This document shows positions 1-8,590 of a stretch of 64,000 nt of DNA, piece after piece. The stretch is from the NCBI RefSeq assembly GCF_039994875.1, contig NZ_CP121196.1:4464001-4528000 (forward strand). The letters run 5' to 3'. Source of the stretch: Telmatobacter sp. DSM 110680 (lineage in GTDB: Bacteria; Acidobacteriota; Terriglobia; Terriglobales; Acidobacteriaceae). The notes beneath the pieces were generated by a model, which searched no databases, had not been told where the DNA came from, and saw only the letters and a program-made list of their open reading frames with translations. Each line of letters starts with the position of its first letter. Position 1 is the stretch's first letter. Made by a program: the position numbers and the translations under genes.

Positions 1-568
1 AGACTTCAGGAGGCGGCGAGAAGGCGCTGGGAGGCAACGTGAACAGCGGTTCCACCGGTCCGTGCATCTGAACCGCCACCGATAACAAACCGTAGTCCCG
101 TGATCCGGGTACGCCCGCCACTCGATCGGCGACTTCCCGCTGCACCATCAGCACCGCTCGATCGAGCACGTCCGCATATTCGGCCAACCTGAGCAGAATC
201 GGTGAGGTGATGTAATACGGCAGATTCCCCACGACAATAAGCCGCTGATTCGCCGCCGCAGCTGCGGCTGCAAAGTCAAAGGAGAGCACATCAATGGTGA
301 TAACTTCCACTTTCGATTGAACAGAAACTGCCCCTTGTTGCGCTGGCCCGCCAGACAGCTCGGCCGTCAACCTTGAGGCAAGCTCGCGATCATACTCGAG
401 CGCCAGCACCTTTCCGGCTTTTGCAGCAAGTTCCCGTGTGATCGCGCCCGTGCCGGGGCCAATCTCGACAACTGTGCGATCACTGCAATCGCCCAGAGCG
501 GCAACGATGCGGCCTATTGCCTGGTCATCGCGAAGAAAGTTCTGTCCCAGTTTGGATTTGGAAGGCAC
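1..568 (-). CDS. rsmA: 16S rRNA (adenine1518-N6/adenine1519-N6)-dimethyltransferase RsmA (KsgA), 3' end cut by window
   Basis: Methylates two adjacent adenines near the 3' end of 16S rRNA during small-subunit assembly, using S-adenosylmethionine. Reading the minus strand from a GTG at 568 gives about 189 residues that run off the left edge, roughly 70 percent of the usual 270. The KLGQNFL start typical of the family, the SAM-binding loop EIGPGTGAIT and the catalytic NLPYYIT motif (GNLPYYIT) are all visible. An in-frame stop lies four codons upstream of the GTG, so this start is forced. It is divergent from the Crp/Fnr gene. Confidence 0.95.
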   Translation of the reverse strand, partial: MPSKSKLGQNFLRDDQAIGRIVAALGDCSDRTVVEIGPGTGAITRELAAKAGKVLALEYDRELASRLTAELSGGPAQQGAVSVQSKVEVITIDVLSFDFAAAAAAANQRLIVVGNLPYYITSPILLRLAEYADVLDRAVLMVQREVADRVAGVPGSRDYGLLSVAVQMHGPVEPLFTLPPSAFSPPPEV

Positions 569-831
569 GGATCGATGTTAGTCGACCAGGCATGTATCCG
601 ACCGCCCACCTGTCCGGCGGGCAGAGACGTTTAAAGTTTCCATAGACTCTTCCGCCCTTGAAACGGGCAGGGGACCGAAGGAAAATAGGTATGTGAGGTG
701 AACGACATATACTGAGCAAAACGATACAGTTTTCATCTTCTGTTCGTGGCAGAATCAAGCTTGGCCGTGGTGTGCCCTAGACAGTAAACCGAGCTTCTCA
801 CCGTATCTCGCTAATCTGAAAGGTCTTTCAA

Positions 832-1575
832 ATGAACGCGATAGTTATTCCGACGTTCGATCTTGAAGCCTTTCTGGAGAACTCCGGGATCGGTCGAAGG
901 ACTGTCGAACTGAAAGCGAAGCAGACCTTTTTCTCGCAGGGCGATGTAGCCGATTGCGTCTACTACCTCCGCAAAGGTCGCGCAAAAATCACCATCGTTT
1001 CCACTGAAGGTAAAGAAGCCACCATCACCTTGCTATCGCCTCTTGATTTTGTCGGGGAAGAATCGCTTGCTTCCGTAGGCGGAGTTCGCCTCACAACCGC
1101 CACCGCGATCACGGCGTGCAGTGCACTTAAGATCGAGCGCGACGAAATGATCCGCGCCATGCATGGCGAACACCAGTTCTCAGACGTGTTTGTGAAATAC
1201 CTGTTAGGCCGTGGCATCCGCACGCAGGCCGACCTCGTCGACCAACTGTTCAACTCCAGCGAAAAGCGACTCGCGAGGGTTTTGCTTCTGATGGCGGAGT
1301 TTGGCAAACCAGGCGAACCGGAATCACTCATCCCAAAGATCTCCCAAGAGACGCTGGCAGAGATGATTGGCTCCACGCGGTCGCGCGTGAGCTTTTTCAT
1401 GAATCGCTTTCGCAAGCTCGGATTCATCGACTATAACGGCCGCATTCGCGTCAACAAGTCGCTGCTGAACATCATCCTCCATGACAAATTGCCTGGCGAC
1501 AACGCGGTGAAGCCGCGGATTCTTAGCGTGCCGCCGAAGCGGCCCAGACAAAAGAAAATGTCAAAACAGGCCTGA
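832..1575 (+). CDS. Crp/Fnr family transcriptional regulator
   Basis: A 247-residue cytoplasmic regulator. Residues about 20-135 form a cyclic-nucleotide-binding-type beta barrel (FFSQGDVADCVYYLRKG, then GEESL), followed by a long dimer helix. A C-terminal winged helix-turn-helix at about 170-215 contains ISQETLAEMIGSTRSRVSFFM, the recognition-helix signature of the Crp class. There is no N-terminal cysteine cluster, so an FNR-type iron-sulfur sensor is unlikely; the effector is unknown. The C-terminal 30 residues are basic and probably disordered. It precedes a sensor kinase by 95 bases, and co-transcription is possible but unproven. Confidence 0.85.
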   Translation: MNAIVIPTFDLEAFLENSGIGRRTVELKAKQTFFSQGDVADCVYYLRKGRAKITIVSTEGKEATITLLSPLDFVGEESLASVGGVRLTTATAITACSALKIERDEMIRAMHGEHQFSDVFVKYLLGRGIRTQADLVDQLFNSSEKRLARVLLLMAEFGKPGEPESLIPKISQETLAEMIGSTRSRVSFFMNRFRKLGFIDYNGRIRVNKSLLNIILHDKLPGDNAVKPRILSVPPKRPRQKKMSKQA

Positions 1576-1670
1576 ATTGGACAGTGCCCACATCGCCTCG
1601 TAGAAGAGGCTTAGCTTAGCCGCGTAGTAATTCTGTATCGCTTTTCAACGCGCTCGGTTAAGTTCTCACG

Positions 1671-3197
1671 GTGGTACTTCAATTTTGGGGTTTGATGTCA
1701 TCAGCCTTTCGACTCATAGATAAGCTAATTTGGCCAGCGAGACCCCGTACAAGAGTCACGCGGTACGGACTGGCCGTGGCATTGCCCCTCGCAGGCTTTG
1801 CTGTAACGCACGCACTTTTCCCCGTCGACCGCTCTCTGTTCTCTCCGTTGCTCGGTCTCGCGATTGTTTGCGCCGCGACGTTTGGAGGCATTTCATCAGG
1901 AGTGGTGGCAACCGCAATATCACTGCTGCTGAATATTCTGGCTTTTGGGCCCACAGGTCCATGGCAAATTCCTGGCCCGAAAAACACGCTGAATGGATTT
2001 GCTTTCGTGTTCGCCGGGATGCTCGTCTCTTTTGTGGCAGGGTCGGTGGGTGCGCTAAACCGAAAGGTAGCGCTTGAGCGCAGGAGGCTGGAAGATACCC
2101 TGAGCTGCATCGACGACGCCGTAATTTCGACAGATCTGAATGGACGCATCCTGCTGATCAATGCGTCGGCGGAGGAAGCTACCGGATGGAGCTCGGCGGA
2201 GGCAACGGGCAGGAATTCTGATGATGTGTTTCAGATCGTAAACGAAAGCACCAGGCTGACCGTAACTAGCCCGATACGGCAGGCCCTCGACGCAGGTCAA
2301 GCCGTAGGACTTGCGATGCAGACTGTGCTGCTGCGTCGTGACGGAAGCCAGATCCCCGTGAGCGACAGTGCGGCCCCCGTTCGAGACTCCGAAGGAAACA
2401 TCATCGGAGCAGTCATGGTTTTTCGCGATATCTCCGCGCATCGAGAACGCGAAGCGACTTGGTTGCAGACCCAGAGATTGGCGACGGTGGGGCGACTGGC
2501 CGCTACGATTGCACATGAATTAAATAATCCGCTTCAATCCACATCCAACCTGCTCTTTCTCATCAGCGAGGGAGGCGATTCCGAAACGCTTCAGGCTCAC
2601 GCCGTTGAAGCGATGCGGGAGTTGCAGAGAGCCTCGGATATTGCCAATCAGACGCTCTCGTTCGTGCGCAGCTCAGGCGAGCGAAGTTCCGTTTCGGTGA
2701 GTCAGCTTTTTGACGAGGTCCTATCGCTAAATCGAAATAAGCTCAAGAACAAAAACATTGACGTCGTGAGGAATTATTCGCCTGAAACCGTTGTCACTGC
2801 GCGAACAGGCGAAATTCGCCAAGTCCTTGGAAATGTTGTCGGGAATGCGTTGGACGCGCTGGATACCCACGGCAAGCTATACCTTCGAGCCAGGCCTGCG
2901 GAATGCCTCGGACGTCCTGTCATCCAATTTATCGTGGCCGACAATGGCAGCGGCATCTCCAAAGAACATCAGACCAAGGTATTCGAGCCGTTTTTCACCA
3001 CCAAGAACGACGTTGGCACCGGACTTGGTCTCTGGGTGGTCAAAAAGATCATCGACAGCGAAGGCGGTTGCGTTCGAATGCGCAGCAAGGTGGGGAGGGG
3101 TACCGTCACGCGGCTCTGCTGGCCAATACGGTTCGAGCACGATACAAACCAGATGGCTTTGGGTCAAAGCACAACTAATGCTATTTCTCGTTCTTGA
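1671..3197 (+). CDS. Membrane PAS-domain sensor histidine kinase
   Basis: A 508-residue sensor. The N-terminal ~115 residues hold about four hydrophobic segments resembling the DUF4118 membrane module of KdpD-type kinases. A PAS domain follows at about 140-255 (CIDDAVISTDLNGRI). The HisKA phosphoacceptor motif TIAHELNNPLQ is near residue 280. The ATPase domain has an N box (GNVVGNALDAL), G1 (DNGSGI) and G2 (GTGLGLWVVKKI). No response regulator lies next to it. The listed start is GTG; an in-frame ATG at 1695 with GGGG upstream is an equally good start. The 3' end overlaps the convergent acetyltransferase gene by 17 bases. Confidence 0.88.
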   Translation: MVLQFWGLMSSAFRLIDKLIWPARPRTRVTRYGLAVALPLAGFAVTHALFPVDRSLFSPLLGLAIVCAATFGGISSGVVATAISLLLNILAFGPTGPWQIPGPKNTLNGFAFVFAGMLVSFVAGSVGALNRKVALERRRLEDTLSCIDDAVISTDLNGRILLINASAEEATGWSSAEATGRNSDDVFQIVNESTRLTVTSPIRQALDAGQAVGLAMQTVLLRRDGSQIPVSDSAAPVRDSEGNIIGAVMVFRDISAHREREATWLQTQRLATVGRLAATIAHELNNPLQSTSNLLFLISEGGDSETLQAHAVEAMRELQRASDIANQTLSFVRSSGERSSVSVSQLFDEVLSLNRNKLKNKNIDVVRNYSPETVVTARTGEIRQVLGNVVGNALDALDTHGKLYLRARPAECLGRPVIQFIVADNGSGISKEHQTKVFEPFFTTKNDVGTGLGLWVVKKIIDSEGGCVRMRSKVGRGTVTRLCWPIRFEHDTNQMALGQSTTNAISRS

Positions 3198-4008
3198 TAA
3201 TCGCCAGGTGAAAAGTTCTTCGCTGGGTGAATCCAAGACTTCGATATAGGCGGACGGCTGGATTATCCGCGAAGGCGTGTAGATAGGGCGAGCGTTGCTC
3301 CGCGAAAATGTCTCGCATCACTTCGCGCATCAGCCTTCCCCCATATCCGCGACCCCGCGCATCAGGATGAGTGCATACCGCGCTGACTTCGACAAATCCA
3401 GGAACACGCGTTCTCTGACCGGCCATCGCCATCAGCCGTTCACCTTCAAAGATTCCGTAAAAGTTCCCCAGCTCTATCGTCCGTTCACGAAAAGGGCCTG
3501 GCTCGGTGAGGCGGGCAAGCTCGAGCATAGCCGGAACATCGGGCGCAACGAGTCTGCGCAGCATTGTGGCCTCGGGGAATTCATGCGTGGATACTTGCGT
3601 CTCGGCAAGTTCAAGTCCGCGGCAGATCATCTGCGTCAGAGTTCCACCGCGAAAGAGTGCCCATCCCTCGGGAAGCGCCGGTTCATCGTTGAGAAACAAG
3701 CCTAGCAGGCCACCGGAGCCCGCGAGAGTCCGCAAGCTGTCATAGTTCGGCTGGGACTGTTCGGGAATTCCAGCCAGCGGCCCGATTTCTGCAGGATACC
3801 GTCGCGCCTGTCCATCGATTTGCGCCAGGAGGCGATGATCGGAAAGCAGTGCATGCAGGATCGGATTGTCGAGCAGACTTTCGTCGGCTTCCTGTAACTG
3901 AAAGTCCGGGGCGGCAACGTCGGTATCAACTCTGCGAAGGGCCATGCGTACAAGATGATGAAGAGATGCAGTCAGATGCGGAATCCTCATTGGCGAAATC
4001 TGCGTCAA
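3181..4008 (-). CDS. GNAT family N-acetyltransferase (FR47-like)
   Basis: A 275-residue protein with a C-terminal GNAT fold. The acetyl-CoA-binding loop V.THPDARGRGYGGRLMREVM (motif A, Q/RxxGxG/A) is near residue 215, followed by the motif B region HAFADNPAVRLYRSLGF. The family transfers acetyl from acetyl-CoA to an amine; the substrate here is not predictable. The N-terminal half is divergent. An in-frame ATG at 3945 is an alternative start. It is convergent with the histidine kinase and overlaps its stop. Confidence 0.8.
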   Translation of the reverse strand: MTQISPMRIPHLTASLHHLVRMALRRVDTDVAAPDFQLQEADESLLDNPILHALLSDHRLLAQIDGQARRYPAEIGPLAGIPEQSQPNYDSLRTLAGSGGLLGLFLNDEPALPEGWALFRGGTLTQMICRGLELAETQVSTHEFPEATMLRRLVAPDVPAMLELARLTEPGPFRERTIELGNFYGIFEGERLMAMAGQRTRVPGFVEVSAVCTHPDARGRGYGGRLMREVMRDIFAEQRSPYLHAFADNPAVRLYRSLGFTQRRTFHLAIIKNEK

Positions 4009-4093
4009 AGTTGCAGCGTGTAGACTCGGAAGTTGGCTGTGAAACAGTTCACTTGATCCGGCAACCGTTAAGCAGGCGTTTGGGAGAGGAAGA

Positions 4094-5548
4094 ATGCAGA
4101 TTGTCTTTGCCGCGTCAGAGTGCGCGCCGTTTGTGAAGACTGGCGGGCTAGCGGATGTTGTCGGCGGATTGTCGCAGAAAATCTTAAAGTTAGGTCACGA
4201 AGTCAGCGTTTATCTGCCTCTATATGCAGGAGTTCGGCAGCACCTGGAAGGCGAGTTGAACTACGTGATCCGCTCTATCACCATCCCCGGCCCGCATAGC
4301 AACCGCTTCGCGGGAATTGTGGATGGCGGACAACGTGATGGCGTCAAGTTTTACTTTGTAGATTGCCCGGAGATGTTTGACCGCCAAGGTATTTACGGTA
4401 ATAACGGTGACAGCTACGGCGACAATGCAGAGCGCTTCGGCCTGTTCTGCAGGGCCGTTCTGGAAGCGACGAAACAACTGGGCGTTCCGGATGTCTTTCA
4501 CGTGCACGACTGGCAGTCTGCGCTCCTTCCCGTGCTGCTTCGAACGGTTTACAACGCCGACCCGGCGCTCAAGCACTCCGGCTCTGTGCTCACCATTCAC
4601 AATGCCGCATATCAAGGGACGTTTCCGCCGTCAACCGTGGATGAACTGCTGCTGCCGTGGGATATTTTCACGTTTGACAAACTCGAACACTACAACACTT
4701 TCAACTTCCTCAAAGGCGGCATCGTGTACGCCGACAAGGTCACCACGGTGAGCCGCAGATACGCCGAGGAGATCCAGACACCGGAATTCGGCAACGGGCT
4801 GCAGGGGGCACTAAGCCAGCGGCGAGCCGACCTTGTCGGGATCCTGAATGGTGTGGATTATGCCGAGTGGGATCCGGCGACGGATGGCAATCTCGCGGGC
4901 CATTACACACCGCACGACCTGAGCGGAAAACGCGAGTGCCGAAAAGATCTTCTGCACGCTTTCGGTCTGGATGTATCGGAAGATACTCCAGTGATCGGCA
5001 TCTGTTCGCGCTTCGCATCGCAAAAGGGATTTGACCTGCTTGAGCAAATTGCAGGGCGCCTTGCAGAGCGGGATGTAGCCGTGGTGGCGCTTGGAACGGG
5101 TGAGCCGTACTACGAAAAATTCTTCCGCGACTTTGCCTATGCGAATGCCGGCCGGTTTTCAGTGCAGATCCGATATGACGACGCGCTGGCACACAAGGTC
5201 GAAGCAGGATCTGACATTTTTCTCATGCCGAGTCGGTTTGAGCCCTGCGGCCTGAACCAGATCTATTCACTAAAGTACGGGACCATTCCGGTGGTGCGAG
5301 CGACCGGAGGATTAGATGATACGGTCGAAGAATGGAATCCCGGTCTCAACAGCGGCACTGGATTTAAGTTTGAAGCGTATGAAGCGCAGGCCTTGCTGGA
5401 TACAATCGATCGTGCGTTGAGTGCGTTCTACGACAAGAAGCAATGGTCGCAACTGATGCAGAATGGCATGGCACAGGATTTCAGTTGGGACAAGCCTGCT
5501 CGCGAGTACGTTGCGGTGTACGAAGAAGCCGCGCGAAAAAAGGCCTGA
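4094..5548 (+). CDS. glgA: Glycogen synthase GlgA (ADP-glucose dependent)
   Basis: Extends alpha-1,4-glucan chains using ADP-glucose (GT5 family, cytoplasm). The 484-residue length is typical. The ADP-glucose-binding motif KTGGLADVVGGL starts at residue 15. Other GT5 landmarks are HVHDWQSAL (about 136), the C-terminal domain start ICSRFASQKGFDL, and PSRFEPCGLNQIYSLKYGTIPVVRATGGLDDTV with the conserved E-x7-E-type region. AGGAAG-like bases precede the ATG. It stands alone and is followed by a bidirectional terminator. Confidence 0.96.
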   Translation: MQIVFAASECAPFVKTGGLADVVGGLSQKILKLGHEVSVYLPLYAGVRQHLEGELNYVIRSITIPGPHSNRFAGIVDGGQRDGVKFYFVDCPEMFDRQGIYGNNGDSYGDNAERFGLFCRAVLEATKQLGVPDVFHVHDWQSALLPVLLRTVYNADPALKHSGSVLTIHNAAYQGTFPPSTVDELLLPWDIFTFDKLEHYNTFNFLKGGIVYADKVTTVSRRYAEEIQTPEFGNGLQGALSQRRADLVGILNGVDYAEWDPATDGNLAGHYTPHDLSGKRECRKDLLHAFGLDVSEDTPVIGICSRFASQKGFDLLEQIAGRLAERDVAVVALGTGEPYYEKFFRDFAYANAGRFSVQIRYDDALAHKVEAGSDIFLMPSRFEPCGLNQIYSLKYGTIPVVRATGGLDDTVEEWNPGLNSGTGFKFEAYEAQALLDTIDRALSAFYDKKQWSQLMQNGMAQDFSWDKPAREYVAVYEEAARKKA

Positions 5549-5595
5549 TCAGAATGATTTAGAAGTCCAGAACCGCTGCTTCAGTTGCAGCGTGA

Positions 5596-5626
5596 AAAGC
5601 CCCTGGCTAATCATGCCAGGGGCTTT
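5596..5626. terminator. Bidirectional Rho-independent terminator between glgA and ferritin-like gene
   Basis: A perfect 12-base stem (AAAGCCCCTGGC paired with GCCAGGGGCTTT) around a short loop, A-rich on the left and T-rich on the right. It sits between two convergent genes. Confidence 0.85.
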
Positions 5627-5656
5627 CCTTCCTTTGGGCGCATTTCTGCGAAAAAG

Positions 5657-6163
5657 CTAGGCACCCTGGCCCAGTACCCTCGGCACATCAATTCCAAGTG
5701 CAGTAGCCAGATCGTGCTGATGCTCCTGCTCCTGCGAAATGATTTTGCGCAGCTGTTCTGCGAGAGCATAGTGGCCCAGGGCCTCGGCCTGTTTCACACG
5801 TTCGCGATAGTTCTTGATGGTAACGGTCTCATTGTCCAGATCGAACTGAAGCATCTCTTCCGGTTTTTCTGAGAGCTTAACCTCTTTGGGTGTCCCTGTG
5901 GGCATGCCGCCCAGATAATCCACCTGGTCAGCAATGATCAGTGCGTGCTGCAACTCTTCAGAAGCATGCTTCTTTAATTCAGCCGCGATGCTCATCCACT
6001 TCGCGCCTTTCAACACGTTGCTGTACACGGTGTAAGCGATCACTGCCTGGTATTCACGGGCCAGGTCTTCGTTTAAAGCGTTGATCAAATCCTGAACAGC
6101 CTTGTCGTTTTGTTGATCCTGATTGCTTTGACCCTTCTGGTCTTGAGGCTTCTTATCGGGCAT
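5657..6163 (-). CDS. Ferritin-like (bacterioferritin/rubrerythrin-type) diiron protein
   Basis: About 168 residues from the ATG at 6163, which has AAGGAAG upstream; the open frame extends to a TTG at 6184. After a hydrophilic Q/D/K-rich N-terminal tail of about 25 residues there is a four-helix bundle. It carries diiron ligand motifs: EYQAVIAY, EELQHA (ExxH) and QEQEHQHDL (ExxH). These match the ferritin-like superfamily that binds or oxidises iron or scavenges peroxide. Whether it stores iron cannot be told from sequence. Convergent with glgA. Confidence 0.8.
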   Translation of the reverse strand: MPDKKPQDQKGQSNQDQQNDKAVQDLINALNEDLAREYQAVIAYTVYSNVLKGAKWMSIAAELKKHASEELQHALIIADQVDYLGGMPTGTPKEVKLSEKPEEMLQFDLDNETVTIKNYRERVKQAEALGHYALAEQLRKIISQEQEHQHDLATALGIDVPRVLGQGA

Positions 6164-6346
6164 GCCACTTCCTTTTCCGTCCAATTTAAGCAGTAGATCT
6201 GCTCAGACACCACGTGGGATGCCGTACGCAACGTGGATGTTGCGTCAATTTCTTGTAAACCGGCAAGAGACGAAATTTGTGATCCAACTGATGATAAAAA
6301 CACTGCATCAAACCCGCCCGTATCCACATGAACGAGGTACGCTGCA

Positions 6347-8503
6347 ATGGGTCCGAAATACCTTACGGCGCTGTTGTGCGCCGCTCCCCTGATCTGCCTT
6401 GGCCAAGGAACTTCAACGAGCTTTAATAACCCGGCAAGCTTTTCAAGCAATAACCATCTTCTTGATCTTCTCCTGATCGCGCGTCCGGAAACGGTTCATC
6501 TTGGTCCTTTTAGTCCCACCGCGTGGATCTATGAGGCATGCCAGACTTCAGTGGCCGTCGAGGATCAATGTCCTGCCGACTCGCGCACCGCTGCGTCCTA
6601 TGCCGGCGTCGTGCTTCATCTACAGCCTGGTGATCACCTGCGCATCAAGCTGGTCAATCATCTGCCACCGGCGCCAAGTGATGACGAGAACGCGCACGGA
6701 CCGGACCCGATGATGAACGAGATGTTGATGGCCAATCCCACCAACATCCATACACATGGCTTGATCGTTGAACCGCGCAAAGCAGACGCGTCCGATCCCA
6801 CGTACGGCGATTATGTCTACGTGGTGGGCTACCCGGCCGGCAAACTGCCGCCGATGGTCGATCCGGACCTGTCCGCGACCGATCAGCCGATTCAATACGA
6901 CATCTATATTCCGACCAACCATCCGTCGGGTCTCTATTACTTTCATCCCCACATTCACGGGCTGGGAGTGAACCAGATTTCGGAGGGCCTCGAAGGCATG
7001 TTGACGGTAGGGTCCATCCAGGACGAAGCCTCGGCGACCAATAACTTCACGCTGCCGCCAAACTTCTCCGTGCGCTACATGGATATTCGAGACATGCAGG
7101 TGCTGCCGAATGGCGAAATCCAGGACCAGGAAGATTCGATGTATTGCGCTGCCCTTCCTGACCCGGACGATAGCCGAGAAGGATCATGCGCTGGAGCGAA
7201 TCCACCGCCGGATGCGCCCGGCCCGGGCCCGATGTACCAAGGCGGCAAGTGGTTCTTCACCATCAACGGGGCGGTGTATCCCACTATCAACGTCGACCAG
7301 CAGAATGGCGAAGTGTGGCGCCTGTTGAATGGCGCGGCGAGCCGGACCTACGATCTTGCGATCAAGAACGATCAAAATCATGCGCCGGTGGTCTTCCAGG
7401 TACTGTCTCTGGATGGCGTGGCATTGGCGCCTACGGCGGGGACTGATGTTTCGAAGATGACGGTCGGAGGACGGTTCAAACCGGTTCAATGTCCGGGGCC
7501 GAAGCAGCCGCACCGGCTATCTGAACCGGTGTGCGCAACGCATATGGTCATGTTCCCCAGTTCTCGCGCTGATATTTTTCTCGGCTCGTTTGAGCCTAGG
7601 CATCTGACCTCTGCAACGTTTCTGACCACAGACATCAACACTGGCTCGGCGGGCGACGACTGGCCGGCCGCCAACCTGGCGCACCTGGTCTTCTCAGGAA
7701 AAAACACTAAAGCGATCGGTGCGTTGAACGTGAAACCTGTCGCGGCCGCGGCACTGTCGGCCAAGGGCGCGCTCGGCGGTCCGGTGAAAGCGATGTATCC
7801 GGGAATGACCCAACCGCTGCCGATCGCGGACGCAAAACAAATCGCAGCAGGCAAATCGTCCGCGTTGCCCGTTGCGCTTGACGCCGCGACGAGCCAGCAG
7901 GTGCAATCGCTCTCCGCGGCCCAGGTGCAGAAGTTTGGTCCTCGGCTCGCAGCACAATCAAAATCGGTAGCATCAATCGCCTCGCCGAACTGCGCGGCTC
8001 TTCCCGCGGGTCACCATCGCCGCGTATTCTTCGGAGTTCCATCAACCAATCCTGACGGCTTCGGGCTCGGCTATGAAGAAGTCGATGCGCAGGGTAATTC
8101 CGTGCCCGGCACGTTTGAGGACGTCTCGGCATTCAACCCCGCGTTCATAAACGTGTGCCTTCCACTCGCTCCGGGAAACCAGACCGCTACAGAGCTGTGG
8201 GAACTGGTGAACGTTGCAGCGGAGGCTCACAACTTCCACATGCACCAGACCAAGTTCACAGTGCTGCCGAAAGGCGCGCCAGTGGGCGACGGCGGAGCCA
8301 TGATGGACAACGTGCCTCTGCCCAGCGGAAGCGCGATGTGCGACGGGTCGGTGCTGAAATGGCGGGATGGCACGTGCAAGGTGACGCCAGTCCAAGTATC
8401 GATTCCCTTCTCGGAGATTGGCGACTTTGTCTATCACTGCCACATCGGCGAGCACCAGGACGGCGGCATGATGGCGCACATCCGCGTGATCGCCAACCCG
8501 TAA
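6347..8503 (+). CDS. Secreted multicopper oxidase (bilirubin oxidase/CotA-like)
   Basis: A 718-residue exported protein with a hydrophobic N-terminal signal (LTALLCAAPLICLG). Multicopper oxidases oxidise phenols, bilirubin or metals and reduce oxygen to water at a trinuclear copper cluster. All four copper-ligand segments are visible: IHTHG (about 133), FHPHIHG (about 198), HNFHMHQTKF (about 627) and HCHIGEHQDGGMM (about 697), the last with a Met as type-1 axial ligand. A GAGG ribosome-binding site precedes the ATG. The substrate is unknown; the loop about 440-540 is a long Ala-rich insertion. Confidence 0.9.
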   Translation: MGPKYLTALLCAAPLICLGQGTSTSFNNPASFSSNNHLLDLLLIARPETVHLGPFSPTAWIYEACQTSVAVEDQCPADSRTAASYAGVVLHLQPGDHLRIKLVNHLPPAPSDDENAHGPDPMMNEMLMANPTNIHTHGLIVEPRKADASDPTYGDYVYVVGYPAGKLPPMVDPDLSATDQPIQYDIYIPTNHPSGLYYFHPHIHGLGVNQISEGLEGMLTVGSIQDEASATNNFTLPPNFSVRYMDIRDMQVLPNGEIQDQEDSMYCAALPDPDDSREGSCAGANPPPDAPGPGPMYQGGKWFFTINGAVYPTINVDQQNGEVWRLLNGAASRTYDLAIKNDQNHAPVVFQVLSLDGVALAPTAGTDVSKMTVGGRFKPVQCPGPKQPHRLSEPVCATHMVMFPSSRADIFLGSFEPRHLTSATFLTTDINTGSAGDDWPAANLAHLVFSGKNTKAIGALNVKPVAAAALSAKGALGGPVKAMYPGMTQPLPIADAKQIAAGKSSALPVALDAATSQQVQSLSAAQVQKFGPRLAAQSKSVASIASPNCAALPAGHHRRVFFGVPSTNPDGFGLGYEEVDAQGNSVPGTFEDVSAFNPAFINVCLPLAPGNQTATELWELVNVAAEAHNFHMHQTKFTVLPKGAPVGDGGAMMDNVPLPSGSAMCDGSVLKWRDGTCKVTPVQVSIPFSEIGDFVYHCHIGEHQDGGMMAHIRVIANP

Positions 8504-8547
8504 CGCTAAACGATTCAAATGCGTTCATCCCGCTCAGATCATTTTTT

Positions 8548-8570
8548 GGCCCGCAGATTATTTGCGGGCC
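8548..8570. terminator. Bidirectional terminator between multicopper oxidase and hydrolase genes
   Basis: An 8-base perfect stem GGCCCGCA/TGCGGGCC with a 7-base loop, T-rich on both outer sides when read in each direction. It lies between convergent genes. Confidence 0.8.
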
Positions 8571-8590
8571 GAATTGTTTTGCAGGCCTGA